From assembly GCF_024127895.1 (NCBI RefSeq), contig NZ_JAMYBK010000011.1, positions 1 through 64,000 of the forward strand: a stretch of DNA of 64,000 nucleotides, in the 5' to 3' direction. The notes beneath the pieces are model-generated. The model saw only the letters and a list, made by a program, of their open reading frames with translations. It was not told where the DNA came from and did no database searches. How positions within the stretch are numbered: the first letter of the stretch is position 1; every line of letters begins with the position of its first letter. Below, piece after piece: positions 19,179 to 30,224 of the stretch. A program made the translations under genes and the position numbers. The DNA comes from Pseudomonas guariconensis. GTDB lineage: Bacteria; Pseudomonadota; Gammaproteobacteria; Pseudomonadales; Pseudomonadaceae.

Positions 19179-19930
19179 CAGGCGGCCTCTCCTAGGTAGG
19201 CGGTGCGCACGCGCTCGTCGTTGCGCACCAAGTCCGGGGTGCCTTCGACCAGGATCTGGCCATGGCTCATGACGGTGATGCGCTGGCTGATCGACATGAC
19301 GATGCTCATGTTGTGCTCGATCAGCAGCACGGTGTGGTCGCGGCCCAGGTCGCTGATCAACTCGGTCATCACCGGGATGTCGTCGATGCCCATCCCGGAG
19401 GTGGGCTCATCGAGCATCAGCAGGGTTGGGCGGGCGCAGATCGACATGCCCACCTCCAGCACCCGCTGCTGGCCGTGGGACAACTCGCCGGCCAGGGTGT
19501 CGGCGCGGGCGGTGAGCTTGAGGCGTTCGAGCACCTGGTCGGCGGTGTCCCAGTGGCTGCGCTTGTGCTCGACGCTGCGCCAGAAGTTCAGCGCACCGAG
19601 GCCATCGCGGCCCTGGGCCGCCAGGCGCAGGTTCTCGCGCACCGACAGGTTCTGGAACAGGCTGGTGAGCTGGAACGAGCGCGCCATGCCCAGCGCTACC
19701 CGGCCATGGGACGGCTTGCGCAGGATGTCCTGGCCATTGAACAGGATCTTGCCACCAGTGGCCTGGCGCTCGCCGGTCAGGCAATGGAACAGGCTGGTCT
19801 TGCCGGCGCCATTGGGGCCGATGACGGTATGGATGGTGCCGGCACGCACGTTCAGGTCGACGCCGTCGACCGCGCGAAACGGCCCGTAGGCCAGTTCCAG
19901 GCCACGGGTTTCCAGGAGGTAGTCGCTCAT
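19178..19930 (-). CDS. branched-chain amino acid-type ABC transporter ATP-binding protein (LivG-like)
   Basis: A 250-residue ATPase with Walker A GPNGAGKTSLFHCLTG, signature ELSHGQQRVLEVGM and Walker B LLMLDEPTSGM. The His-containing signature (LSHGQQ) is common in urea/amide-type LivG proteins. It starts at MSDYLLETRG, one base inside the stop of the permease gene. It is predicted to form a heterodimer with the LivF-like ATPase. Confidence 0.93.
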   Translation of the reverse strand: MSDYLLETRGLELAYGPFRAVDGVDLNVRAGTIHTVIGPNGAGKTSLFHCLTGERQATGGKILFNGQDILRKPSHGRVALGMARSFQLTSLFQNLSVRENLRLAAQGRDGLGALNFWRSVEHKRSHWDTADQVLERLKLTARADTLAGELSHGQQRVLEVGMSICARPTLLMLDEPTSGMGIDDIPVMTELISDLGRDHTVLLIEHNMSIVMSISQRITVMSHGQILVEGTPDLVRNDERVRTAYLGEAA

Positions 19931-20943
19931 CACAGGGTCTCCTTGGTCTTGGCGCTGAACGGGCGGCTCGGGCACAGGCGCTTGCCCAGTTCGGCGAGGC
20001 CGCCCCACAACCCGCCGCGCATGAACACCACCACCAGGATCAGGATCGCCCCCAGCAGCATCAGCCAGCGCGGCCACAGTTCCGACAACACGTCGCCCAG
20101 CACGACGATGGCGCCGGCGCCCAGCAAGGAGCCGAACAGCGAGCCGGTGCCGCCGACGATGGTCATGATCAGGATGTTCTCGCTCATCATCAGGTCGATG
20201 TTCGACAGCGGCGCGAAGTGCAGCAGCATCGCGTACAACGCCCCGGCGATACCGGTGATGGCGCCGGACAGCATGAACACCAGGATCTTGAAATGGCGGG
20301 TGTCGTAGCCGATGGCCGCGGCGCGGGTCTCGTTCTCGCGGATCGCCAGCAGGGTGCTGCCGAACGGCGAGCGGATCACCCGCAGGGCGCCGGCGAAGAT
20401 CAGCAGGAACAGCACCGCGACGAAGGCATAGAAGTGCCGTGGGTCGGCCAGGTCCACCAGCACCTGGCCGGCGACCTGGATGTTCGGCCGCGGTACGTCG
20501 AGCAGGCCGTTGTCGCCACCGGTCCAGTCACTCAGGGTATAGGCCAGGAAGTAGGCCATCTGGCTGAAGGCCAGGGTCAGCATGACGAAGTAGATGCCCT
20601 TGCGGCGGATCGCCAGGGCGCCTACCAGCAGCGCCAGGAAGGCGCCGAACACCGCCGCGCCGAGCAGGGCGCTGAACAGCCCCCACTTGAGGTGGATCAT
20701 CAGCAGCGAGGCACCATAGGCCCCGACGCCGAAGAAGATGCCCTGGCCGAACGACAGCAGGCCCGTGTAGCCCAGCAGCAGGTTGCAGGCCAGCGCCGCC
20801 AGGGCAAAGATCAGGATCTCGGTGGCCAGGGTCGCCGACGGCAGCAGCAGTGGCAGGCCGACCAGGGTGACGATCACCAGGCCCAGCAGGGCCGGCGCGC
20901 GGCCCTTGGCCACGGGCAAAGGATTTTTCTCGCTCATCTTCAT
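19930..20943 (-). CDS. branched-chain amino acid-type ABC transporter permease (LivM-like)
   Basis: A 337-residue polytopic membrane protein with the EAA-like segment SPFGSTLLAIRENETRAAAIGYD of LivM permeases and about eight to ten hydrophobic segments. It starts MKMSEKN; the second ATG two codons on is also possible. It overlaps the LivH-like gene by four bases. Confidence 0.93.
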   Translation of the reverse strand: MKMSEKNPLPVAKGRAPALLGLVIVTLVGLPLLLPSATLATEILIFALAALACNLLLGYTGLLSFGQGIFFGVGAYGASLLMIHLKWGLFSALLGAAVFGAFLALLVGALAIRRKGIYFVMLTLAFSQMAYFLAYTLSDWTGGDNGLLDVPRPNIQVAGQVLVDLADPRHFYAFVAVLFLLIFAGALRVIRSPFGSTLLAIRENETRAAAIGYDTRHFKILVFMLSGAITGIAGALYAMLLHFAPLSNIDLMMSENILIMTIVGGTGSLFGSLLGAGAIVVLGDVLSELWPRWLMLLGAILILVVVFMRGGLWGGLAELGKRLCPSRPFSAKTKETL

Positions 20944-21800
20944 GCTCTCCCGAACAGGCCGTAGGGACGTACCAGGATCACCGCCGCCATGGCGCCATAG
21001 ATCATCAGGCTGGCGCCTTGCGGCCAGAGGCTGGTCATCATGCTCTGCACCACGCCCACCAGCAGGCCTCCCACCAGGGCGCCGCCGAACGAGCCCATGC
21101 CGCCGATCACCACCACCACGAAGGCGATGCCGAGGATCTCCGGGCCGACGAACGGCTGGGCGCCGCGCAAGGGAGCGAACAGCACCCCGGCGACCCCGGC
21201 CAGGCCCACGCCGAGGGCGAAGGTCAGGGAGAACAGGCGGAAGATGTTGGTGCCCAGCAGCGAGACCGTTTCGGTGCTTTCACTGCCGGCGCGCACCAGC
21301 GCCCCGAAGCGCGTGCGCTCCAACAGCAGCCACAGGCCCAGGCCGATCAGCGCGGCGAAGCCGATGAGGAACAGGCGGTAGTAGGGGTAGATGAAATCGC
21401 CGACGATCAGCACCCCGCGCAGCTCCGGCGGCACCGCGATATGTTTGCCGACCGGGCCCCAGATCAGCACCGAGGCTTCCTGGATGATCAGGGCTATCCC
21501 CAGGGTGACGAGGATCTGGAAGGTATGCGGCAGGTGGTAGATGCGCTTGATCAGCATGCGCTCCACGGCCCACGCCAGCGCAGCGACGGCCAGTGGCGCC
21601 AGCAGCAGGGCCAGCCAGAAATTGCCGGTCAGGGCCACGGCGGTGTAGCACAGGTAGGCGCCGAGCAGGAAGAACGCGCCATGGGCGAAATTGACGAAGT
21701 TGAGCAGGCCGAAAATGATCGTCAGGCCCACGGCGATGAGGAAGTAGATCATCCCCAGGCCCAGGCCGTTGAGCAGCTGGAACAGGTACAAGTCGAGCAT
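20940..21800 (-). CDS. branched-chain amino acid-type ABC transporter permease (LivH-like)
   Basis: A 286-residue permease beginning MLDLYLFQLLNGLGLGMIYFLIAVGLTIIFG, with the typical VNFAHGAFFLLGAYL segment of LivH proteins. The start was chosen for its match to family N-termini; the reading frame is open further upstream without family similarity. It lies 64 bases after the substrate-binding protein gene. Confidence 0.93.
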   Translation of the reverse strand: MLDLYLFQLLNGLGLGMIYFLIAVGLTIIFGLLNFVNFAHGAFFLLGAYLCYTAVALTGNFWLALLLAPLAVAALAWAVERMLIKRIYHLPHTFQILVTLGIALIIQEASVLIWGPVGKHIAVPPELRGVLIVGDFIYPYYRLFLIGFAALIGLGLWLLLERTRFGALVRAGSESTETVSLLGTNIFRLFSLTFALGVGLAGVAGVLFAPLRGAQPFVGPEILGIAFVVVVIGGMGSFGGALVGGLLVGVVQSMMTSLWPQGASLMIYGAMAAVILVRPYGLFGRA

Positions 21801-21864
21801 GGACGTGCCCTCTGCAGCGCGCCGGGCGGCTGCATGTCTGGATGGTTGGGACGAACGCCGCGGC

Positions 21865-23067
21865 TCAGGCCAGGGCGCAACCGGTGTGGTCGACCTCGAT
21901 GAACGAGCGGCCGGCACTGAGTACCTCGGCCAGGTCGTCCTCGTCGCGCATCTGGCCCTGGGGTTTGCCGCGCAGCAGGTAATAGTCCTTGAGCACCTGG
22001 TGGTCGCCCGGGCGGATCAGCTCGTCGCCGGTCGGGCCCTGGAAACGCATGCCTTGGAGGGTGCGGGCCACGCTCGGGCCATCGAAGGTGCCGGCCTTGG
22101 CGATGGCCTCGAGCATGACCTTGGTGCCGATGTAGTCGGCCGCCAGCGGGTAGTTGGGGTTGACGCCATAGGCCTTGCGCGTGGCTTCGACCAGGTGCCT
22201 GTTCAGCGGCGTGTCGACCTGGTGCCAGTACTGTGCGCCCAGGTACACGCCCTCCAGCACGTCGCTGCCCAGTTCCTGGAACTGGTCGAGGCCGGCCGAC
22301 CACACCAGCAGTACTTTCATGCGCTCCTTGATGCCGAAGTTGACCGCCTGGCGCAGGGCGTTGGACGACTGGCTGCCGAAGTTGAGCAGTACCAGCACAT
22401 CGGGCTTGGCAGCGATGGCGTTGGTCAGGTAGCCGGAGAATTCCTGTTCCTGCAGGGAGTGGTAACTGTTGCCGATGTGCTCGACGCCGAACTCGGCGAA
22501 CACCTTGCGTGCGTTGTCCAGCAGGGCATCGCCGAACACGTACTGCGGGGTGATGGTGTACCAGCGCCTGGCCTGCGGCAGTTGGCGGATCATCGGCACC
22601 AGGGTCTCGCGGATGGCCCCGTAGGTCGGCACCGACCAGCGGAAGGTCGAGGCGTTGCAGTCCTTGCCGGTGATCTCGTCGGCGCCGACTGGGGTCATGA
22701 ACACGCCACCGGCCTTATGGATCTCCTTCGACACCGCCAGGGCCGAGGACGACAGGGTGCAGCCCTGGAAGAAGCGGGCGCCATCCTGGCCGATGGCTTC
22801 CTGTACCTTGCGCACTGCCTTGCCGGCGTTGCCCTCGGTGTCGATCACCTTGTACTTCAGGGGCCGCCCGAGCAGTTGGGGATGCTCGGCGATGGCCAGG
22901 CGCGAGCCCATGTCGGCGTACTTGCCATAGCTGGCGAAGGCACCGGACATGGACTTGAGCCCGTAGAAGGTCAGCGGTTCGTCGGCGAATGCCCGGTGCG
23001 CCCCGAGGGGGAGGCTACCGAGGGCACCCAGGGCAAGGCCTGCCTTGAGCAGGGTACGTCTTTGCAT
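21865..23067 (-). CDS. periplasmic substrate-binding protein of the ABC transporter (LivK / urea-amide type)
   Basis: A 400-residue type I periplasmic binding protein (Peripla_BP family). The signal peptide MQRRTLLKAGLALGALGSLP with predicted cleavage after AFA carries a twin-arginine-like motif (QRRTLLKA), so export may be by Tat. The start is supported by CAAGGAG ahead of the ATG. It resembles the amide/urea-binding branch of the family more than LivK itself, in line with the hydrolases at the end of the cluster; this assignment is inference. Confidence 0.9.
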   Translation of the reverse strand: MQRRTLLKAGLALGALGSLPLGAHRAFADEPLTFYGLKSMSGAFASYGKYADMGSRLAIAEHPQLLGRPLKYKVIDTEGNAGKAVRKVQEAIGQDGARFFQGCTLSSSALAVSKEIHKAGGVFMTPVGADEITGKDCNASTFRWSVPTYGAIRETLVPMIRQLPQARRWYTITPQYVFGDALLDNARKVFAEFGVEHIGNSYHSLQEQEFSGYLTNAIAAKPDVLVLLNFGSQSSNALRQAVNFGIKERMKVLLVWSAGLDQFQELGSDVLEGVYLGAQYWHQVDTPLNRHLVEATRKAYGVNPNYPLAADYIGTKVMLEAIAKAGTFDGPSVARTLQGMRFQGPTGDELIRPGDHQVLKDYYLLRGKPQGQMRDEDDLAEVLSAGRSFIEVDHTGCALA

Positions 23068-23156
23068 GGGTAACTCCTTGGTTGTGGTTATTAGGCAGGA
23101 GTGGCAATGGCAAAGCGGGTACGGCGGGCCTGTGTGCAGGCCTCTTTCCAGGCTGA

Positions 23157-23921
23157 TCAGTGGTGGTGTTCGAACTCCAGCAGGAAGTTGCGTGCGACCT
23201 CGCCCTCCAGCGCGGTCATGTGGTGCTCGGCGTCGCACATGTGTGCATGCATCAGCCGGCGCACGGCCTGTTCGTCGCTGGCGCGCAGGGCCAGCAGGAG
23301 CTGCTTGTGGTAGTCGATGTTGGCGGCGGCGAACTGCTGGCGCTTGGGCAGGTAGGCCTTCTTCAGCACCACCAGGTCGCGCAGCAGGTCGTTGAGGAAC
23401 ACCGCCATGAAGCGCAGCAGCGGGTTGGGGCAGCGGTGCGCCAGCAGGGTGTGGAACTCCAGCTCCGCCAGGCGCTGCTCGCGCTGGCCCTGTTCGCTGT
23501 CTTCCGGGGCGCTGCAGAAGTCGATGTTGGCCTGTAGCGCGGCGTAGTCGGCTTCGCTCAACTGGCCCATCACCGATACCGCCAGTTCCACTTCGATGAC
23601 CTTGCGCAGTTGGTACACCTGCTCGCCGTCCAGGTGCTGGAAGTGCAGGTAGTTGCGCAGGGCGCGGCTGGCCGGCTCGGTGCCCACCTCGTTGAGGTAG
23701 GCGCCGCCGGCCGGGCCGGTGCGGGTGCTGACCAGGCCCTCGACCTCCAGGGCCTTGAGTGCCTCGCGGGCGGTGCCCTTGGAACATTCGAAGTGCTCCA
23801 TCAGCTCGCGCTCGGTGGGCAGGCGATCGCCGGGGTGCAGGGCCTCGGTGACGATCGAGCGCTTGACCGATTCGACGATCACGTCGGAGAGCTTCTGGCG
23901 CTTACGCTTGGGTTTGAGCAT
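23157..23921 (-). CDS. GntR-family transcriptional regulator (FadR subfamily)
   Basis: A 254-residue regulator with an N-terminal winged helix (HPGDRLPTERELMEHFECSKGTAREALKALEVEGLV) and a C-terminal FCD ligand-binding domain with helical metal-binding character. It is the first gene of the leftward cluster, 89 bases before the binding-protein gene, and is the obvious candidate regulator of the transporter and hydrolases. A 7+4+7 palindrome sits just upstream of its start. Confidence 0.92.
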   Translation of the reverse strand: MLKPKRKRQKLSDVIVESVKRSIVTEALHPGDRLPTERELMEHFECSKGTAREALKALEVEGLVSTRTGPAGGAYLNEVGTEPASRALRNYLHFQHLDGEQVYQLRKVIEVELAVSVMGQLSEADYAALQANIDFCSAPEDSEQGQREQRLAELEFHTLLAHRCPNPLLRFMAVFLNDLLRDLVVLKKAYLPKRQQFAAANIDYHKQLLLALRASDEQAVRRLMHAHMCDAEHHMTALEGEVARNFLLEFEHHH

Positions 23922-23936
23922 TTGTACTGTTTTTCA

Positions 23937-23954
23937 TATTTATGCGGATAAATA
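23937..23954. promoter_or_regulatory. palindrome TATTTAT-GCGG-ATAAATA upstream of the GntR gene
   Basis: A perfect 7-bp inverted repeat with a 4-base spacer lies 16 bases before the gntR-type start codon, in AT-rich DNA that otherwise contrasts with the region. Position and symmetry suggest an autoregulatory operator. The binding protein is inferred only from proximity. Confidence 0.45.
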
Positions 23955-24068
23955 GGATTTAGCGAACTTTGCCGGGTTCGGTCAATGGTGGCGTCAGGGA
24001 AGGGGTCGTAAATGGTGCGAAAGGGTCGGGGAGGGATAAGTGGGAGGGCTTGGCCTAATGCCGGTTTT

Positions 24069-24087
24069 GGGGCTGCACGGCAGCCCC
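24069..24087. repeat. GGGGCTGC hairpin (dispersed repeat module)
   Basis: GGGGCTGC-ACG-GCAGCCCC lies in the gap between the GntR gene and the small zinc-ribbon gene. It has eight-base perfect arms, no T-tract, and is the same module as at 15.7, 36.5, 40.5 and 51.2 kb. Confidence 0.7.
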
Positions 24088-24129
24088 AGGATCACAAGGC
24101 GCTATTCGACGGGTCGGTAGGGCAATCGA

Positions 24130-24360
24130 TCAGTCTTTCTGGCCAGGCCCCTGCTCCAGGTGCGCCTGGCTGCAATACCAGTCGTTACCCAGTTTCAGGG
24201 CCCGGTCGTTGGGCAGGTGCACGCCGCAGTGGGCGCAGCGCACCATCTTCAGCGGGTCGTCGAGCGTAGGCTCGTGACGGCCTTGCTGACTGGTCTTGAA
24301 CTTGCGCCACAGCCAGAACGCGGCGGCGATCAGGGCGATCCAGAAGAGTAGGCGAACCAT
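24130..24360 (-). CDS. small membrane-anchored zinc-ribbon protein (PP0621-type)
   Basis: A 76-residue protein with an N-terminal membrane helix (LLFWIALIAAAFWLW) followed by a short metal-binding region, CAHCGVHLP then YCSQAHLE. I recall this as a conserved Pseudomonas family of unknown function, usually next to bamD. It follows bamD on the same strand but is separated from it by a terminator. Confidence 0.82.
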   Translation of the reverse strand: MVRLLFWIALIAAAFWLWRKFKTSQQGRHEPTLDDPLKMVRCAHCGVHLPNDRALKLGNDWYCSQAHLEQGPGQKD

Positions 24361-24410
24361 GGTGTCCAGCTTGTCGGTAAATAGAGCAGACAGTCTAGGG
24401 CGCAGGCATG

Positions 24411-24439
24411 AAAAAAGGGAGGTCTGGACCTCCCTTTCT
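24411..24439 (-). terminator. terminator downstream of bamD
   Basis: AAAGGGAGGTC and GACCTCCCTTT arms form a stem with a small loop, followed on the minus strand by a T-run (complement of AAAAAA at 24411). It directly follows the bamD stop. Confidence 0.88.
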
Positions 24440-24452
24440 CATGCGTTGCAGA

Positions 24453-25472
24453 TCAGTCGAACAGACCGAAGGTCATGTAGCTGAACCAGGAACGCTCCTT
24501 CTCGGCTTCCTTCGGACCTTCCGGCAGGATCGGGTCGCCGTTCTCGTCCTTGGGCAGCAGCTCTTCCGGCATCTCGGCGCGGGCATCCTGGAACTGCTTG
24601 ACCACGTCCTGGTTGGCGCGGGTCTCGCCCGGCGGCAGCGGGGTTTCGGTCTCGATCAGGCCCAGGGTGGCCTTGGACAGCCAGGAGCGGTTGTCGGCCT
24701 CGTCCCGCTTGGGGCGGAACTCGCCATCGACCAGGCTCGGGTGGTCGGGGTAGTTGAGCTTGAGGGTTTCCAGGCTGGTGGCGGCCAGATCGTCCAGGTG
24801 CAGGCGCTGGTAGGCCTCGACCATCACGGCCAGGCCGTCGCCGACCGACGGCGTCTCCTGGAAGTTCTCCACCACGTAGCGGCCACGGTTGGCGGCGGCC
24901 ACATAGGCCTGGCGGCCCAGGTAGTAGTCGGCCACGTGGATCTCGTAGGAGGCCAGCAGGTTGCGCAGGTAGATCATGCGCTGCTTGGCGTCCGGGGCGT
25001 AGCGGCTGTTGGGGAAGCGGCTGGTGAGCTGGGCGAACTCGTTGTAGGAGTCGCGGGCGGCACCCGGGTCACGCTTGGTCATGTCCAGCGGCAGGAAGCG
25101 CGCCAGCAGGCCGCGGTCCTGGTCGAACGAGGTCAGGCCCTTGAGGTAGTAGGCGTAGTCGACGTTGGGGTGCTGCGGGTGCAGGCGGATGAAACGCTCG
25201 GCGGCGGATTTGGCAGCCTCCGGCTCGGCATTCTTGTAGTTGGCGTAGATCAGCTCCAACTGGGCCTGGTCGGCGTAGCGGCCGAACGGATAGCGCGACT
25301 CCAGGGCCTTGAGCTTGCTCACGGCGCTGGTGTAGCTGTGGTTGTCCAGGTCGGCCTGCGCCTGCTGGTACAGCTCGGCTTCGCTGAGATTCTCGTCGAT
25401 GACTTCCTTGTTCGAGGAACAGGCAGCGGTAAGCCCGAGGATGGCGATCAGCAGCAGGTGTTTCACTTGCAT
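24453..25472 (-). CDS. bamD: outer membrane protein assembly lipoprotein BamD
   Basis: A 339-residue lipoprotein with signal sequence [18 protein letters not shown], lipobox LTAAC. The Cys is the acylation site. The body is made of TPR-like helices (YFLKG-type repeats, residues about 30-245), plus an extended C-terminal tail of about 90 residues. It is part of the BAM complex that inserts beta-barrel proteins in the outer membrane. It is divergent from rluD, a conserved arrangement in Pseudomonas. Confidence 0.96.
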   Translation of the reverse strand: MQVKHLLLIAILGLTAACSSNKEVIDENLSEAELYQQAQADLDNHSYTSAVSKLKALESRYPFGRYADQAQLELIYANYKNAEPEAAKSAAERFIRLHPQHPNVDYAYYLKGLTSFDQDRGLLARFLPLDMTKRDPGAARDSYNEFAQLTSRFPNSRYAPDAKQRMIYLRNLLASYEIHVADYYLGRQAYVAAANRGRYVVENFQETPSVGDGLAVMVEAYQRLHLDDLAATSLETLKLNYPDHPSLVDGEFRPKRDEADNRSWLSKATLGLIETETPLPPGETRANQDVVKQFQDARAEMPEELLPKDENGDPILPEGPKEAEKERSWFSYMTFGLFD

Positions 25473-25620
25473 GGCGGCTTGCGTCCCTTTGACGGCCGCT
25501 GTCTTGGGCGGTGCCGTCCTGTTATGATGAGCGCCCCCGGCCAATCCCGGGGCAAAAGAAGCCGTATTTAACCACAAGCGCGCAGCCGAAACCAAAGGCT
25601 GTACGCCCGCCGAATCGAGC

Positions 25621-26583
25621 ATGTCCGAGATCATTCAACTTAGCGCAGAGGTACCGTCCGAACTGGGCGGTCAACGCCTCGACCAGGTCGCTGCCCAACT
25701 GTTCGCCGAGTATTCACGCTCGCGTCTTGCCGCGTGGATCAAGGAAGGCCGCCTGACGGTCGACGGCGCGGTGCTGCGCCCGCGCGACATCGTCCATGGC
25801 GGCTCCCTGCTGGCCCTGGAGGCCGAGCACGAAGCCCAGGGCGAATGGGAGGCCCAGGCCATCGAACTGGACATCGTCTACGAAGACGACCAGATCCTGG
25901 TGATCAACAAGCCCGCCGGGCTGGTGGTCCACCCCGCTGCCGGGCATGCCGATGGCACCCTGCTCAATGCCCTGCTGCACCATGTGCCGGACATCGTCAA
26001 CGTACCGCGCGCTGGCATCGTCCACCGCCTGGACAAGGACACCACCGGCCTGATGGTGGTGGCCAAGACCCTGCAGGCGCAGACCAACCTGGTCGAGCAA
26101 CTGCAGCGCCGCAGCGTCAGCCGCATCTATGAATGCATCGTCGTCGGCGTGGTCACCGCTGGCGGCAAGGTCGATGCACCGATCGGCCGGCATGGCACCC
26201 AGCGCCAGCGCATGGCGGTCACCGAAGGCGGCAAGCCGGCGGTCAGCCACTACCGCGTGCTGGAGCGCTTCCGCTCGCACACCCATGTGCGGGTCAAGCT
26301 GGAAACCGGGCGGACCCACCAGATCCGCGTACACATGGCCCACGTCAACTTCCCGTTGGTCGGCGACCCGGTGTACGGCGGGCGCTTCCGCATCCCGCCG
26401 GCGGCCAACCCGACCATGGTCGAGGCGCTCAAGACCTTCCCGCGCCAGGCCCTGCACGCGCGTTTCCTGGAGCTGGACCACCCGACCACCGGCAAGCGCA
26501 TCGGCTGGGAGTCGCCGCTGCCGGACGATTTCGTCTGGCTGCTGTCGCTGCTCAAGCAGGACCGCGAGAGCTTCATCGGATGA
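25621..26583 (+). CDS. rluD: 23S rRNA pseudouridine synthase (1911/1915/1917)
   Basis: A 320-residue enzyme with an N-terminal S4 RNA-binding domain ([28 protein letters not shown]) and a RluA-type catalytic domain with the essential Asp in [31 protein letters not shown] is a further family signature. It modifies helix 69 of 23S rRNA. It overlaps pgeF by four bases (ATGA). Confidence 0.96.
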   Translation: MSEIIQLSAEVPSELGGQRLDQVAAQLFAEYSRSRLAAWIKEGRLTVDGAVLRPRDIVHGGSLLALEAEHEAQGEWEAQAIELDIVYEDDQILVINKPAGLVVHPAAGHADGTLLNALLHHVPDIVNVPRAGIVHRLDKDTTGLMVVAKTLQAQTNLVEQLQRRSVSRIYECIVVGVVTAGGKVDAPIGRHGTQRQRMAVTEGGKPAVSHYRVLERFRSHTHVRVKLETGRTHQIRVHMAHVNFPLVGDPVYGGRFRIPPAANPTMVEALKTFPRQALHARFLELDHPTTGKRIGWESPLPDDFVWLLSLLKQDRESFIG

Positions 26584-27320
26584 ACGACCTGACGCAGGCG
26601 CTGCTGTTCCCCGACTGGCCGGCCCCGGCGTCGGTACACGCCTGTGTCACCACGCGCGGGGGCGGCAGCAGCCTGCCGCCCTACGACACCTTCAACCTCG
26701 GCGACCACGTTGGCGACGACCCGGCAGCGGTCGCCGAGAACCGCCGGCGCCTGAGCGATGCGCTGCACATCCAGCCGGCCTGGCTCAAGCAGGTACATGG
26801 CCTGGCCGTGGTCGAGGCCGACCCGACCGTGGTGGCCGAAGCCGACGCCAGTTGGACCGCCCGTCCCGGCATCGCCTGCGCGGTGATGACCGCCGACTGC
26901 CTGCCGGTGCTGTTCTGCGACCGCGCCGGTACGCGCGTGGCGGCCGCCCATGCCGGCTGGCGCGGGTTGGCCGGCGGGGTGCTGGAAGCCACCCTCGACA
27001 CGCTGGCCGTGCCTGCCGAGGACGTGTTGGTCTGGCTCAGCCCGGCCATCGGCCCGCAGGCCTTCGAGGTCGGGCTGGAAGTGCGCGATGCCTTCACCGC
27101 CGTGCACCCCGAGGCTGCCGAGGCCTTTGTCCCAGGCGAGCGGCCCGGCAAGCTGATGGCCGACATCTACACGCTCGCGCGTATCCGCCTGGCTGCCCGT
27201 GGCGTGACGGCCATTCATGGCGGTGGCTTCTGCACGGTCAGCGACCCGCGCTTCTTTTCCTATCGGCAAACCCCGCAAGGCGGGCGCTTTGCATCGCTGG
27301 TCTGGCTCCAGCCGAGCTGA
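26580..27320 (+). CDS. pgeF: peptidoglycan editing factor PgeF (YfiH/multicopper-oxidase-like)
   Basis: A 246-residue DUF152 family protein. The Cys/His metal-binding motifs are present: MTADCLPVLF and AAHAGWRGLAGGVL, and HGGGFCTVSDPRFFSYR at the C-terminus. In E. coli YfiH removes misincorporated L-Ser from peptidoglycan precursors. I start at [14 protein letters not shown], inside the rluD stop; the frame is open upstream only as an overlap with rluD. The rluD-pgeF-clpB order is conserved in Pseudomonas. Confidence 0.93.
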   Translation: MNDLTQALLFPDWPAPASVHACVTTRGGGSSLPPYDTFNLGDHVGDDPAAVAENRRRLSDALHIQPAWLKQVHGLAVVEADPTVVAEADASWTARPGIACAVMTADCLPVLFCDRAGTRVAAAHAGWRGLAGGVLEATLDTLAVPAEDVLVWLSPAIGPQAFEVGLEVRDAFTAVHPEAAEAFVPGERPGKLMADIYTLARIRLAARGVTAIHGGGFCTVSDPRFFSYRQTPQGGRFASLVWLQPS

Positions 27321-27340
27321 CCCAGGTCAAGCCCGCTAAG

Positions 27341-27369
27341 CTTGAAACTTCCAGAATCAACCTTATCTA
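27341..27369 (+). promoter_or_regulatory. sigma-32 heat-shock promoter of clpB
   Basis: CTTGAAA (27341-27347) and CCTTATCTA (27361-27369) are separated by 13 bases. Compared with the RpoH consensus CTTGAAA-N13-15-CCCCATNTA, the -35 is perfect and the -10 matches at seven of nine positions. It lies 74 bases upstream of the clpB ATG. Confidence 0.85.
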
Positions 27370-27442
27370 CAGGTTATCTCTGGCAGGTTTCTTCATCAGG
27401 TGTGTCCATCGCTCCGACCTGCCCTTATAGGAAGGTATCCCC

Positions 27443-30007
<2,565 letters not shown>

Positions 30008-30021
30008 GCCTTGCTCCCGAC

Positions 30022-30049
30022 GAGCCCCGCATTCGCGGGGCTTTTTTTG
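30022..30049 (+). terminator. terminator of clpB
   Basis: AGCCCCGC-ATTC-GCGGGGCT followed by seven T residues. It marks the end of the conserved block; everything from here to about 36.7 kb looks like accessory DNA. Confidence 0.95.
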
Positions 30050-30224
30050 TTTCACGATGACTCCAGTACCGTAATTCGCTGGACTACGCCAAGGCTCGAT
30101 ACAGCAGGTTTATCAATCACTTAGGTGAGTTCAACATATGCCGGTGCTTTCCGAAACTTGACCCGGCTTCCCCTCGCGTGGCTCCCATGCGGCTCTTGGA
30201 AACCGGGCTTTCCGAGGAGTCATC

